From contig JAFWZH010000324.1 in the NCBI GenBank assembly GCA_017522515.1, positions 4,460 through 68,459 on the forward strand: a stretch of DNA of 64,000 nt, written 5' to 3'. The stretch is from Clostridia bacterium (GTDB taxonomy: Bacteria > Bacillota_A > Clostridia > UBA1212 > UBA1255). A program made the translations under genes and the position numbers. Shown here piece by piece: positions 51,230 through 60,508 of this stretch. Below the pieces are notes generated by a model that ran no database searches, was not told the DNA's origin, and saw only the letters and a program-made list of their open reading frames with translations. Every line of letters starts with the position of its first letter. Positions within the stretch are counted from its first letter, which is position 1.

Positions 51230-52738
51230 GTGGCTTTTATTTATGATGAACCGTCCTATACATTTAGTGAGTATTTGCTGATTCCCGGTTTGACAAAGAA
51301 AGATTGTACACCGGATAAGGTTTCTTTGAGAACACCACTTGTTAGATTTAAAAAAGGAGAGGAATCTCCGCTTTATATAAACATTCCTATGGTATCTGCA
51401 GTAATGCAGGCTGTATCAGATGATAAAATGGCTATTGCTTTGGCAAAATGCGGTGGTCTTTCATTTGTTTTTGTTTCACAGCCTATTGACCAGCAGGCAG
51501 AAATGATTAGCCGTGTTAAGAAATATAAATCAGGTTTTGTTGTAAGTGCATCAAATCTTACACCGGAGCATACACTTCAAGATGTGGTTGAGCTTAAGGG
51601 TAAGAACGGATATTCAACAGTTGCTGTTACTGATGACGGTACTGCAACAGGTAAACTTTTGGGCATTGTTACAAGCCGTGACTACAGACTCAGCAGAATG
51701 TCTCTTGATACTAAGATTAAAGATATTATGACTCCTTTTGAGAAGCTTATTTATGCGGAGGAGGGCATTTCGCTTAAGGCTGCAAACGATATTATTTGGG
51801 ATAATAAGTTAAATAATTTGCCGATAATTGACAATAAAGGCAATCTTAAATATTTTGTTTTCAGAAAGGACTATGAGTCCCACAAGGAAAATCCTTTGGA
51901 GCTTCTTGACAGTGAGAAGCGTTACATGGTAGGTGCCGGTATTAACTCCAGAGACTTTAAGGAGCGTGTGCCGGAGCTTGTAAAGGCAGGAGTAGACGTT
52001 TTGTGTATTGACTCGTCAGAGGGATATTCCGAATGGCAGAAAGACACCATTGACTTTATCAAACAAGAATATAACGGTAAAGTAAAAGTAGGTGCCGGCA
52101 ATGTGGTTGATGCAGATGCATTCCGTTATTTGGCTGATGCAGGTGCTGATTTTGTTAAAATCGGTATAGGCGGAGGCTCAATCTGTATTACAAGAGAGCA
52201 AAAGGGTATTGGCCGCGGACAGGCAACTTCTGTAATTGAGGTGGCTAAGGCGCGTGACGAGTACTTTAAGGAGACCGGCGAGTATATCCCGCTTTGCTCG
52301 GACGGCGGAATTGTTCACGACTATCATATGACTTTGGCGCTTGCTATGGGTGCTGACTTTATGATGTTAGGTAGATATTTTGCAAGATTTGATGAGAGTC
52401 CTACGTTAAAACTCAATCTTAACGGTAACTACGTTAAGGAATATTGGGGTGAGGGTTCAAACAGAGCAAGAAACTGGCAGAGATACGATATGGGTGGTAA
52501 GAGCAAGCTTTCATTTGAAGAGGGTGTTGACTCATACGTTCCGTATGCAGGCTCGCTTCGCGATAATTTAGATATAACGTTAGGTAAAATCCGTTCTACA
52601 ATGTGCAACTGCGGTTCACAGAGTATTCCGGATTTCCAGAAAAATGCAAAGTTGACTCGTGTATCGGCTACGAGTCTTGTAGAGGGAAGTGCTCATGACG
52701 TAATTCTTAAAGACAAGAATTATGCTAATATAAAATAA
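51230..52738 (+). CDS. guaB: IMP dehydrogenase
   Basis: Oxidises IMP to XMP with NAD, the committed step of GMP synthesis. It is 502 residues, starting at GTG 51230 behind TTAGGAG. Two CBS domains lie at about 95-230 ([36 protein letters not shown]). The catalytic loop is [19 protein letters not shown] with Cys319 as nucleophile. Phosphate and K+ site motifs [20 protein letters not shown] and MLGRYFA follow. The 502-residue form, with its longer active-site flap ([20 protein letters not shown]), is common in Clostridia. Confidence 0.96.
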   Translation: MAFIYDEPSYTFSEYLLIPGLTKKDCTPDKVSLRTPLVRFKKGEESPLYINIPMVSAVMQAVSDDKMAIALAKCGGLSFVFVSQPIDQQAEMISRVKKYKSGFVVSASNLTPEHTLQDVVELKGKNGYSTVAVTDDGTATGKLLGIVTSRDYRLSRMSLDTKIKDIMTPFEKLIYAEEGISLKAANDIIWDNKLNNLPIIDNKGNLKYFVFRKDYESHKENPLELLDSEKRYMVGAGINSRDFKERVPELVKAGVDVLCIDSSEGYSEWQKDTIDFIKQEYNGKVKVGAGNVVDADAFRYLADAGADFVKIGIGGGSICITREQKGIGRGQATSVIEVAKARDEYFKETGEYIPLCSDGGIVHDYHMTLALAMGADFMMLGRYFARFDESPTLKLNLNGNYVKEYWGEGSNRARNWQRYDMGGKSKLSFEEGVDSYVPYAGSLRDNLDITLGKIRSTMCNCGSQSIPDFQKNAKLTRVSATSLVEGSAHDVILKDKNYANIK

Positions 52739-52772
52739 AGTAAAATAAGGTAAAATAAGGAGAGATTTTGCT

Positions 52773-53264
52773 ATGGCAGAGGTAAAACCCACACATCTTA
52801 CAAAAGAGGGACTTAAACATTATCAAGAGAAGCTTGACTATCTTAAGGGCGAGAAAACAATTGAAATTATTAAAAGAATTGAAATTGCGAGAGGTTTCGG
52901 TGACCTTTCGGAGAACTCCGAGTATGATGATGCTAAAAGAGAGCAACAGGAAAACGAAGCAGAGAAGCACAGAATTGAGGAAATTCTCAAAAATTACATT
53001 TTGATTGATGAGAAGGATCTTGACACTGATGTTGTTAGACTTGGTCAATGCGTAACGTTGTACGATTATGACTTTGAAGAAGAAGTTGAGTACTATCTTG
53101 TTGGTTCAACCGAGGCAGACCCTATGGCAGGCAAAATTTCCAACGAGTCACCGGTGGGTGCCGCAATTCTTGGTAAAAAAGTTGAGGATGAGGTTGTTGT
53201 TGAAACTCTTGATGGTCCTGTTAAGTACAAGATTGTGGGTATACGTATCCCGGATAAAAAGTAA
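52773..53264 (+). CDS. greA: Transcription elongation factor GreA
   Basis: Rescues backtracked RNA polymerase by stimulating transcript cleavage. It has 163 residues. The coiled-coil N-domain has GLKHYQEKLDYLKGEKTIEI and the acidic tip ARGFGDLSENSEYDDAKREQ, whose Asp and Glu act at the polymerase active site. The C-domain ends SPVGAAILGKKVEDEVVVET. The start is ATG 52773 behind AAGGAGAG. It lies directly before lysS, a common clostridial order. Confidence 0.97.
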   Translation: MAEVKPTHLTKEGLKHYQEKLDYLKGEKTIEIIKRIEIARGFGDLSENSEYDDAKREQQENEAEKHRIEEILKNYILIDEKDLDTDVVRLGQCVTLYDYDFEEEVEYYLVGSTEADPMAGKISNESPVGAAILGKKVEDEVVVETLDGPVKYKIVGIRIPDKK

Positions 53265-53299
53265 GCACATAACAAACTCTTAATTTTGGAGGTTAAATA

Positions 53300-54832
53300 A
53301 TGGAGAATAATATTGAGGCGCCTGAGTTTACAACTGAGGAGCTTAATGAAATGTTGCAAATTCGCAGAAATAAACTTGATGAATTAAAGAAAGCAGGGAA
53401 AAATCCCTTTGAGATTACAAAGTTTGATGTAACTCATTATTCTGAGGGTGTTATTTCGAGCTATGTTGAGCCTGAGGGTGGAGAAGCACATGGTGAGGTA
53501 GATGAGTCTGCATTGCCTATTGTTTCTGTTGCCGGCAGAATTATGCTTAAAAGAATTATGGGTAAAGCGAGCTTTTTCCATATTCAGGATAAAGAGGGAA
53601 AAATTCAGATATACATTCGCAGTAACGATGTTGGTGCTGAGGCTTATCAGGATTTCAAAACTTACGATATCGGCGATATTGTTGGTATTAAGGGTACTGT
53701 TTTCAAGACAAAAACAGGTGAAATCACTATAAAAACTAAAGAAATAGTTTTGCTTTGTAAGTCTTTACAGCTCCTGCCTGAGAAGCGTCATGGCCTTAAA
53801 GACCTTGATACTCGCTACAGACAGCGTTATGTTGACCTCATTGTTAATCCTGAGGTTCGTGATGTTTTTGTTAAGCGTTCTCAAATTATAAAAGAGGTAC
53901 GTAATTACCTTGATAATCGTGCTTTTATTGAGGTTGAGACTCCTGTTCTCCATAGTATTGCCGGCGGTGCTGCTGCACGTCCGTTCATTACACATCATAA
54001 TACTCTTGATATTGATATGTATCTCCGAATTGCTCTTGAGCTTCATCTTAAGAGACTTATTGTTGGTGGTTTAGACAGAGTATATGAGATAGGAAGAGTA
54101 TTCCGTAACGAGGGAATGGACCCGAAACATAACCCTGAATTCACTTTGCTTGAATTGTACCAGGCTTACACTGATTACAACGGCATGATGGATATCACTG
54201 AGGGTATGATTCGTCACGTTTGCAATGTTGTTAATGGTACGGGCAAAATTATGTTTGGTGACATTGAAATTGATTTGGACAAGCCTTTTAAACGTGTTAC
54301 TATGAGTGGGGCAGTGCTTGAGTATTCCGGCGTGGACTTCACTAAGGTTAAGTCTCTTGAAGAGGCGCGCGCTCTGGCTAAAGAGCACCACATTGAGTAC
54401 GAGGAGCGCCACGCTATCGGCGATATATTAAACTTGTTCTTCGAGGAGTATGTTGAGAAAAATCTTGTTCAGCCTACTTTTGTTATGAACCATCCTGTTG
54501 ATATTTCTCCTCTTGCTAAGCGTATGCCTGAGAATCCGGAATACACTGAGCGCTTTGAGCTCTTTATTGTTGGCAGTGAGTTTGCGAATGCTTTCTCTGA
54601 GCTTAATGATCCTATTGACCAGCGCGAGCGTTTTGAGCGCCAGGCTGCTTTGAAGGCTGCGGGTGATGACGAGGCTTGTGATGTTGATAATGATTTCTTG
54701 AATGCTCTTGAAATCGGTATGCCTCCTACGGGCGGCATGGGCATGGGCATTGACCGCCTTGTTATGTTGTTGACTAATACAAGGTCGATAAGGGACGTGC
54801 TGTTGTTCCCAACGATGAAACCGTTAGACTAA
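53300..54832 (+). CDS. lysS: Lysyl-tRNA synthetase, class II
   Basis: Charges tRNA-Lys. It has 510 residues. The N-terminal OB-fold anticodon domain has [20 protein letters not shown]. Class II motif 1 is [19 protein letters not shown], motif 2 [20 protein letters not shown] and motif 3 [15 protein letters not shown]. An extra acidic segment of about ten residues ([11 protein letters not shown]) sits before the OB core. The start is ATG 53300 behind TTTGGAGG. It is closed by a strong terminator. Confidence 0.97.
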   Translation: MENNIEAPEFTTEELNEMLQIRRNKLDELKKAGKNPFEITKFDVTHYSEGVISSYVEPEGGEAHGEVDESALPIVSVAGRIMLKRIMGKASFFHIQDKEGKIQIYIRSNDVGAEAYQDFKTYDIGDIVGIKGTVFKTKTGEITIKTKEIVLLCKSLQLLPEKRHGLKDLDTRYRQRYVDLIVNPEVRDVFVKRSQIIKEVRNYLDNRAFIEVETPVLHSIAGGAAARPFITHHNTLDIDMYLRIALELHLKRLIVGGLDRVYEIGRVFRNEGMDPKHNPEFTLLELYQAYTDYNGMMDITEGMIRHVCNVVNGTGKIMFGDIEIDLDKPFKRVTMSGAVLEYSGVDFTKVKSLEEARALAKEHHIEYEERHAIGDILNLFFEEYVEKNLVQPTFVMNHPVDISPLAKRMPENPEYTERFELFIVGSEFANAFSELNDPIDQRERFERQAALKAAGDDEACDVDNDFLNALEIGMPPTGGMGMGIDRLVMLLTNTRSIRDVLLFPTMKPLD

Positions 54833-54837
54833 AAATT

Positions 54838-54873
54838 AACACCCTATGGCCCAAAAAGTCATAGGGTGTTTTT
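54838..54873 (+). terminator. Terminator of lysS
   Basis: AACACCCTATG (54838-54848) pairs perfectly with CATAGGGTGTT (54860-54870), followed by T residues. Confidence 0.92.
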
Positions 54874-54899
54874 GTGTATCATATAATACACCGCAAAAT

Positions 54900-55316
54900 T
54901 CAGTTTGCCGCTTCTATAATATCATACAATTCTTTCGTTTCCTTTTCTGAACATTCAACCGTGAAGCTAGTGAATTCTTTTGTATTTGAAAAAATAACAA
55001 TTCTGTCTGTATGTAACCTAAAAGTATATTTATTATCAATAACAACTTGGTAATCACCCACACAGTTACAAAAATCATTGCCGGCAGGTTTTCCGTCAAT
55101 TGCAGCGATTAGTTTATCACAAAAGGAAGCATTTTCTATTTTCGTTTCTTTTTCTTGCGTTTGAATTTCGTTTGTATAAGTAATTTTCGGTGTATTTTCC
55201 GGTTTATTAAAATATGCTACTCCGTTTTTTGTGCCAATCATATCTCTTGTGATATTACATCCGCAGAAAGAAAGTGTAATAACCACCATTAGGAAAATTA
55301 AAATATATTTTTTCAT
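54900..55316 (-). CDS. Small lipoprotein of unknown function
   Basis: A 138-residue protein on the minus strand behind an AGGAGG site. The signal peptide (MKKYILIFLMVVITLSFCGC) carries lipobox FCGC. The mature part has a Glu/Thr-rich linker (TNEIQTQEKETKIEN) and a small strand-rich domain (FRLHTDRIVIFSNTKEFTSF) ending in a helix (KETKELYDIIEAAN). I do not recognise a family. It stands alone and converges on the lysS terminator. It is a real gene judging by signal, ribosome site and composition. Confidence 0.75.
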   Translation of the reverse strand: MKKYILIFLMVVITLSFCGCNITRDMIGTKNGVAYFNKPENTPKITYTNEIQTQEKETKIENASFCDKLIAAIDGKPAGNDFCNCVGDYQVVIDNKYTFRLHTDRIVIFSNTKEFTSFTVECSEKETKELYDIIEAAN

Positions 55317-55847
55317 ACATACAACCTCCTTTTTAAAATAATATCATAGAACTGTAGAATTTTCAATAAAATTCCATCATTGTACGATTTTAGGCCATTT
55401 TTTAGACCATTTCAGAGGTATGATATCTCCCCAAAAGGTAAGTTTAGGTAAGATAATTTTGTGGGTTAAAAAAGTGCCTAAAAACAAGGATTTTGTCGGG
55501 TTAATTAAATCACGATAAGGTAAGATTGGGTAAGATATTTTGACGAGTGATTTTAACATACTTTTAATCCCCACAATGAAGTCGCTCGATAAATAATCTC
55601 TACGTAAGTCTACTTTATAGATTACTAAAATCGACCAAATTGTACTATGGCCCTCACAGGAAATTGTGGGGGCTTTTTTAGTTGAAAGGAGCGAGTACAA
55701 TATATCCGGAGACGAAAGCTGAAAGCCGTTTAATTAACGAATACATTGCAGAGAGTCAGATGAAATATAAACGTGTGATTCAGCCAGTATAGGCCGATTA
55801 TAGTTATAAAATAGTGAGTGCGGTGTATAATAAAAAGTAGTACACCC
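55317..55847. other. Long intergenic stretch, no convincing gene
   Basis: 530 bases without a supported gene. A minus-strand frame (55377-55700) has no family features and no ribosome site. On the plus strand a 36-codon frame opens at TTG 55682 (IYPETKAESRLINEYIAESQ) without a good ribosome site; it looks like a decayed gene fragment. The terminator at 55650 has no obvious upstream gene. Short AGGTAAG(A/T)-like repeats occur near 55435-55535. It may be the left edge of an old insertion carrying the ATPase gene. Confidence 0.4.
55650..55679 (+). terminator. Isolated intrinsic terminator
   Basis: GCCCTCACA (55650-55658) pairs with TGTGGGGGC (55665-55673) with one G-T pair, followed by six T. 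Confidence 0.75.
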
Positions 55848-55894
55848 GTTATACCCTTGACTTTGAAAAAATAAGTGGGTATAATGGGTATAAC
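55848..55894 (+). promoter_or_regulatory. Promoter of the AAA ATPase gene embedded in 9-bp repeats (putative operator)
   Basis: TTGACT (55857-55862), a 17-base spacer and TATAAT (55880-55885) form a strong promoter. GTTATACCC (55848-55856) directly precedes the -35. GGGTATAAT (55877-55885) covers the -10, and GGGTATAAC (55886-55894) follows it head to tail. The first and last copies are exact inverted repeats. Repressor binding here would block polymerase. Confidence 0.6.
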
Positions 55895-55916
55895 AAAAAA
55901 GAAGTGGAGGCTACTT

Positions 55917-57713
55917 ATGGAACAAGAAGCGTTGATGAATCGAATAGCAGAAATAGAGCGTGAAATTGCAATGTTACCAGAAGGTAGCGTTACAAAGAAA
56001 AAGATAAGAGAAAAAGAATACTATTATCACCGAATTACTAACAATGGGAAACGAGTTGAGAATTATCTTAGATTTGAAGAAGTGCCAGAATTAAAAGCTC
56101 AAATTGAGAAACGAAAAAGTTTGGAAAAGGAGTTGAAGAAATTAAAGGCGCTGATCATACCGGAAGAAACTGAGGAAAAGATAAAAGAGGTGCAACTGAA
56201 CTTTAAAACGATTGTAAGAACGGGCAAGGCTTTGAAAAACCAGATTGCAATCACTAAGAAATATAAGAAAAGAGAATGCATCAGTGTGCTTCATGATTAT
56301 ATTTTTGGAGATCAGCAAGATAAGGTATTTATTATTTACGGACTCAGAAGAACCGGAAAGACAACGATGATTCGCCAGATTCTCACAGAGTTACCAGTTG
56401 CAGAATTTGAAAAGGCGGCATTTATCCAGGTAAGGACGAAGGATACGTTAGCTGATATAGATAGTGATCTAAAAGTATTGGAAGAAAATGGTTTTAAATA
56501 TGTGTTTATAGATGAAGTAACTTTGATGGAAGATTTCATTGAGGGAGCTGCTGTCTTTTCCGATATTTATGCAAGTAGTGGGATGAAGATTGTATTATCG
56601 GGAACAGATTCATTAGGTTTTGTTTTCTCGAAAGAGGAACAACTCTATGACAGGTGCATCATGTTGCACACTACATTTATCCCGTATCGGGAATTTGAAC
56701 AAGTTTTAGGAATAAAGGGTATTGATGAATATATTCGATATGGCGGAACAATGAGCCTAAGTGGTGTTAATTATAATGCAGCAACTACGTTTGCTGATTC
56801 AAAAAGCGCTGGAGAATATATAGATACTGCGATTGCAAAAAATATTCAGCATTCTCTTAAAATGTATCAATATGGCGGACATTTTCGTCATTTGTTGGAA
56901 CTGTATGAGCAGGGCGAACTGACAAATGTGATTAATCGTGTGGTAGAAAATATCAATCACAGTTTTGCACGAAGTGTTGTGGAACGTACATTTAAATCAC
57001 ATGATATTTCTCTGACAGCATCAAATCTGCTTAGAGATAGAGAAAATCCGATCAATATAAAAGAACATATGGATCTGGATAAAGTGACATCAGGCATTAT
57101 GGATATGCTTGATATCATCAATAAGGAAGACCAAAACATCGATATTGAAGACGTTCATATGCTTCAGATAAAAGAATATTTAGTGCTGTTGGACTTGATC
57201 ATGGAGATTGAATTGGAATTTTTACCAGAAGTAAGTCGAAGTGGGAAGATAATAGTGATCACACAACCAGGCATGAGATATGCCCAAGCCAGTGCGATTG
57301 TAGAAAATATGCTTCTTGATGCTAAATTTCAAGAATTGTCGGCAAAAGAAAGACAGCGTATTTTAGAGAGATTGTTAAACGAGATCCGTGGCAGAATGAT
57401 GGAAGACATCATATTGCTTGAAACACAAATTGCTTATCCAGAGAAAAAAGTTTTTAAATTGCAATTTGCAGTTGGTGAGTATGACATGGTTGTTTTTGAT
57501 CCAAAAGAGATTAGTTGCAAAATCTATGAAGTAAAATACAGCAAAGAGCAGGTGGCGGAACAATATCACCATCTTAAGGATGAAGAAAAGTGCGCGATGA
57601 CAAGTCACAGATATGGTGATATTGAAGAAAAATATGTAATCTATCGAGGTGAGAGTGCTAAGATAGATGGAATTCAATATTTGAATGTGGAAGAATATTT
57701 GAAATCGTTGTGA
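55917..57713 (+). CDS. AAA ATPase with C-terminal PD-(D/E)XK-like domain (DUF4143-related)
   Basis: A 598-residue protein. The start is ATG 55917, seven bases after AGTGGAGG. Residues 1-90 are a charged coiled coil with a Tyr-rich motif (REKEYYYHRITNNGKRVENY), as in some recombinase-linked proteins. The ATPase has Walker A YGLRRTGKTTMIRQ (Lys148), Walker B YVFIDEVTLMED and sensor VLSGTDSLGF. The C-terminus has EYDMVVFD (about 523) and EVKYSKEQ (about 537), the D...ExK pattern of a nuclease-like fold. Such ATPases are abundant in gut anaerobes, with unknown role; defence or cell-surface functions have been proposed for relatives. A repressor-like promoter and a gene remnant flank it. Confidence 0.82.
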   Translation: MEQEALMNRIAEIEREIAMLPEGSVTKKKIREKEYYYHRITNNGKRVENYLRFEEVPELKAQIEKRKSLEKELKKLKALIIPEETEEKIKEVQLNFKTIVRTGKALKNQIAITKKYKKRECISVLHDYIFGDQQDKVFIIYGLRRTGKTTMIRQILTELPVAEFEKAAFIQVRTKDTLADIDSDLKVLEENGFKYVFIDEVTLMEDFIEGAAVFSDIYASSGMKIVLSGTDSLGFVFSKEEQLYDRCIMLHTTFIPYREFEQVLGIKGIDEYIRYGGTMSLSGVNYNAATTFADSKSAGEYIDTAIAKNIQHSLKMYQYGGHFRHLLELYEQGELTNVINRVVENINHSFARSVVERTFKSHDISLTASNLLRDRENPINIKEHMDLDKVTSGIMDMLDIINKEDQNIDIEDVHMLQIKEYLVLLDLIMEIELEFLPEVSRSGKIIVITQPGMRYAQASAIVENMLLDAKFQELSAKERQRILERLLNEIRGRMMEDIILLETQIAYPEKKVFKLQFAVGEYDMVVFDPKEISCKIYEVKYSKEQVAEQYHHLKDEEKCAMTSHRYGDIEEKYVIYRGESAKIDGIQYLNVEEYLKSL

Positions 57714-57755
57714 AAACAAAATGTATAATGCAGTAACAAGCCGTAGAGTGAATGA

Positions 57756-58121
57756 AGAACTCGGTGGAGAACAGATGATGTCCCAGAAAATCGTTATTCG
57801 GGAATACCAACAATTAGAAGAACAATGTACGAATATAATTTGCAAGAACCAGAATTTGCTGAAGAACGTGGCAGTTTTGTGGTAAGGCTTTATAAACATG
57901 AAGTTGATACAAAGAACGATGTCAATGTAGAAACTGACAATGATTTAGTATTGTTCTGTCGTACACCAAGAACAAGAAAAGAGATTTGTGATTATCTGGG
58001 ATTGAGTTCTGTAACGTATGCAATACAGACACATGTAATGCCATTGGTTGAAAGTGGTAAAATAAAAATGAGCAATCCTGATAAACCAAAGAGTCCGAAG
58101 CAGCTGTTTTATAGTGAATAG
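57756..58121 (+). pseudogene. C-terminal remnant of an AlbA_2/GHKL-type regulator
   Basis: The open frame from 57756 begins after a stop without a start codon and reads DDVPENRYSGIPTIRRTMYE, then EPEFAEERGSFVVRLYK. This is the end of the GHKL-like part of AlbA_2-family regulators. A short winged helix follows (RTRKEICDYLGLSSVTYAIQ, VMPLVESGKIKMSNPDKP). The N-terminal AlbA_2 domain is absent. ATG 57825 could start a 98-residue product, but it lies within the conserved segment and has no good ribosome site. It is related in kind to the intact protein at 46371 but not a copy. Confidence 0.7.
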
Positions 58122-58182
58122 GTGATAAAGAAAAGATACTTTAAAGAGAAAAGAAATAATATGCAGAAGTGAGGAGAAGGGC

Positions 58183-58716
58183 ATGAAAAAATTTTTAAGC
58201 ATTCTTGGAACGGGGTTAGGTATAATCATAGGTGTGCCTATAACCTTGGTTGTGTGTGTTGGATATTTGCTTTTTGTTCCATTTGATATAATCCGTTATC
58301 ATAGAATGCCGTATTATAAAGATTTCAAAATCAAGTACCAATTTTTTATTACATCAGGAGATGTTGTAAAAATCTATAATCGCATTGTAAGAGAACAGTT
58401 GCCTATTGAATATATAAAAAACAATGATTTTGAATACTTTGTAAAAGACGGGCAAGTGCTCTTGTGTGGATGGGGTTATGATGGGTTTGAACAAGTTGAT
58501 GGCGAATGGTTTTTTGTTTTGGACGGTGAATGTAATACCAAAATGACAATGAAAGAAACCCTTGAAAATGATGCAGATTTGTTAAAGCCTGAACATAAAT
58601 GCCTGCCTGCGAAGTTCTTGTTTTTTTACAATGATATTACCGATGCGGAAAAATTTGAACAGGCAAAAGAGTGCCCGTATTTTCATTGTGTTTTTTCTGT
58701 GGATGAAGATATATGA
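58183..58716 (+). CDS. Membrane-anchored protein of unknown function
   Basis: A 177-residue protein. ATG 58183 follows GTGAGGAGAAGGGC, a strong site. It has one long N-terminal hydrophobic segment (ILGTGLGIIIGVPITLVVCV, GYLLFVPFDII) and then a soluble domain with YQFFITSGDVVKIYNRIVRE, FEYFVKDGQVLLCGWGYDGF and a Cys-containing end (AKECPYFHCVF). I do not recognise a family. It shares a bidirectional terminator with the converging gene at 58784. Confidence 0.7.
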   Translation: MKKFLSILGTGLGIIIGVPITLVVCVGYLLFVPFDIIRYHRMPYYKDFKIKYQFFITSGDVVKIYNRIVREQLPIEYIKNNDFEYFVKDGQVLLCGWGYDGFEQVDGEWFFVLDGECNTKMTMKETLENDADLLKPEHKCLPAKFLFFYNDITDAEKFEQAKECPYFHCVFSVDEDI

Positions 58717-58724
58717 TAAAATTT

Positions 58725-58759
58725 AAAGGACTATTACACCCAAAATGTCATAGTCCTTT
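58725..58759. terminator. Bidirectional terminator between two convergent genes
   Basis: AAAGGACTAT (58725-58734) pairs perfectly with ATAGTCCTTT (58750-58759). T-rich ends occur on both strands. Confidence 0.8.
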
Positions 58760-58783
58760 TGTCTATATCCAACAGTATATTTC

Positions 58784-59329
58784 TCAAAGATGCGATATTT
58801 GTTTTAATGATAAATCCTTTTCATGTTTTACTGTGATGTTTTTTACTTCTGCCATTTTCACAATATACCAAACATTCTCCATATCGGTGTTCAAATCGAT
58901 TACACATTTGCCGTCGTCGTTATAAATCGCAATAATAACACTTTTTTCATCTGTTTTCTCAACAACTCTTATACACGAAACTTTGTCCCATTCGATATAT
59001 TTACTAAACAATCCCCAATAGCTCTTTTTGATATGCTGTTCTGTAACATAACAACGAAAAGAAAAAACGATTAAAGTTAAGATTAACAAAATACCGAATA
59101 AGATAATAAATATTATATACAAGAGTCGAGTATCATTATCAACAAATATCCAAAGCAATGAAAACACACCAATAAGGATGATTGTCGCAAAAACTCTGGC
59201 AAGAGTTTTCTTTGCAGGGTGTCTAATTAAAAAAATAGGATTATATGAAATATCAGATGGCATTTTATCAGGTTTGCTTTTTGCCAATCCAAACAATAAT
59301 TCAGCAATCAATTCGAAAAAATGTTCCAT
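58784..59329 (-). CDS. Membrane protein of unknown function (PH-like C-terminus)
   Basis: A 181-residue minus-strand protein. Two adjacent membrane helices (about 45-65 VFATIILIGVFSLLWIF; about 70-90 LLYIIFIILFGILLILTL) are followed by a strand-rich domain of about 80 residues (CYVTEQHIKKSYWGLFSKYI, EWDKVSCIRVVEKTDEKSVI, IAIYNDDGKCVIDLNTDM). This layout is that of small bacterial PH-like membrane proteins. The ribosome site is GTGAGAG. No role can be inferred. Confidence 0.7.
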   Translation of the reverse strand: MEHFFELIAELLFGLAKSKPDKMPSDISYNPIFLIRHPAKKTLARVFATIILIGVFSLLWIFVDNDTRLLYIIFIILFGILLILTLIVFSFRCYVTEQHIKKSYWGLFSKYIEWDKVSCIRVVEKTDEKSVIIAIYNDDGKCVIDLNTDMENVWYIVKMAEVKNITVKHEKDLSLKQISHL

Positions 59330-59440
59330 GCTCTCACCTCGTTTTATATTAAAGCATAGAAATGTGAAGTTTTCAATATTTCCGCACTTTTATTTCCGGA
59401 AGAACTCCATCTGAAAGCCGTGAGGACCTTTGGGAACTAC

Positions 59441-59469
59441 TTGCATTTTTGTGAAAATAGGTGTACAAT
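59441..59469 (+). promoter_or_regulatory. Promoter of the thiamine operon
   Basis: TTGCAT (59441-59446), a 17-base spacer and TACAAT (59464-59469), about 20 bases before the riboswitch. Confidence 0.6.
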
Positions 59470-59488
59470 GACTGCAACAATTAAATTA

Positions 59489-59567
59489 ACGGGAGCTTAT
59501 GTTATAGGCTGAGAGGAAGGTGTAACCTTCGACCGAGAACCTGATTTGGATAATGCCAACGTAGGGA
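59489..59567 (+). promoter_or_regulatory. TPP riboswitch (THI element)
   Basis: All conserved parts are present: ACGGGAGC at the 5' end, CTGAGA (59509-59514), the variable hairpin GGAAGGTGTAACCTTC, ACCTGAT (59539-59545), GGATAATGCC and the closing GTAGGGA (59561-59567). It binds thiamine pyrophosphate and switches the downstream terminator, controlling thiS-thiD. Confidence 0.97.
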
Positions 59568-59608
59568 CGCCTGATGCAAGGATATTGGGAAGAACACAGT
59601 ACATTAAG

Positions 59609-59638
59609 GAAGTTACCAAATCGGTAGCTTCTTTTTTT
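59609..59638 (+). terminator. Riboswitch-controlled terminator
   Basis: GAAGTTACC (59609-59617) pairs with GGTAGCTTC (59623-59631), one G-T pair, followed by seven T. It is the expression platform before thiS. Confidence 0.88.
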
Positions 59639-59658
59639 ATTGTTTTCGGAGGTTTATT

Positions 59659-59853
59659 ATGGTAAAGATCAACGGTGAGGAACTGAATATTGCAGGAAAG
59701 ACAGTTGCGGAATACCTTGCAACTACAAACTATGATTCAAAACGAATCGCAGTAGAGCGTAACGGAAATATTGTCCCTAAATCTCAGTATGGCGAAACAG
59801 TTTTAAAGGATGGCGACAGCATAGAGGTTGTCAGTTTTGTTGGAGGTGGTTAA
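59659..59853 (+). CDS. thiS: Sulfur carrier protein ThiS
   Basis: A 64-residue ubiquitin-like sulfur carrier for thiazole formation. It starts VKINGEELNIAGKTVAEYLA and ends with the required Gly-Gly tail (VVSFVGGG), which ThiF adenylates and which carries the thiocarboxylate. The start is ATG 59659 behind CGGAGG, just after the riboswitch terminator. The GGAGGTGG encoding the tail doubles as a ribosome site for thiF. Confidence 0.96.
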   Translation: MVKINGEELNIAGKTVAEYLATTNYDSKRIAVERNGNIVPKSQYGETVLKDGDSIEVVSFVGGG

Positions 59854-60490
59854 TCTGATACCGACAAAGGAAGAATGGAATAAAGCATTTGCAGAGCGAC
59901 ACGGAGAGAAGTTGCAAAAGAATTTTTCAGTGGCTACGGTAGCTATCTGTGGTCTTGGCGGTCTCGGTTCTAATATCGCCATTTCTCTTGCCCGTGCCGG
60001 CATTGGAAAATTAATCCTCATTGATTTTGACAAAGTGGATATAACAAATCTCCACCGTCAGCAGTACAAAGCAAATCAAATAGGTCAATATAAGACAGAA
60101 GCTCTTTCGGAAAATTTGAAAGAGATTGCACCGTATATTGATATTGAAATTCACACCGCTTATGTCACAGAAGAAAACGCCGCTCACTTGTTACAAGGTG
60201 CAGATATTATCTGCGAATCCTTTGATAATGCAGAGTGTAAGGCAATGCTGACGAACATTGTTCTTGAAACAATGCCCGATAAATACTTTGTTGCCGCTTC
60301 AGGCATGGCAGGTTTTGGTAGTGCAAACTCCATCAAGACAAGAAAAATTACAAGTAAATTTTATCTGTGCGGAGATGAAGAAAGTGATGTACAATCAGAA
60401 GGCAGTCTCGTAACTTCCCGTGTAATGCTTTGTGCTGCACATCAAGCCCATACCGTACTCAGAATTTTGGCAGAACAATTTGAAACTTAA
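59846..60490 (+). CDS. thiF: ThiS adenylyltransferase ThiF (short form)
   Basis: A 214-residue E1-like enzyme activating the ThiS C-terminus with ATP. The nucleotide-binding motif is AICGLGGLGSNIAISLARAG. It is followed by LILIDFDKVDITNLHRQQYK with the Arg/Gln residues of the site, and CESFDNAECKAML. This short form lacks the CxxC...CxxC zinc site of E. coli ThiF, as is usual in clostridial ThiF. The start is uncertain: GTG 59846, overlapping the thiS stop, or a non-standard CTG at 59855. The frame is open from 59828. Confidence 0.93.
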   Translation: MVNLIPTKEEWNKAFAERHGEKLQKNFSVATVAICGLGGLGSNIAISLARAGIGKLILIDFDKVDITNLHRQQYKANQIGQYKTEALSENLKEIAPYIDIEIHTAYVTEENAAHLLQGADIICESFDNAECKAMLTNIVLETMPDKYFVAASGMAGFGSANSIKTRKITSKFYLCGDEESDVQSEGSLVTSRVMLCAAHQAHTVLRILAEQFET

Positions 60491-60508
60491 AGAAAGAAGG
60501 AAAATCAA

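Noticed and set aside
55377..55700. 107-codon minus-strand frame downstream of the lipoprotein gene
   Set aside because: It has no ribosome site, signal or recognisable domain, and contains the plus-strand terminator hairpin at 55650.
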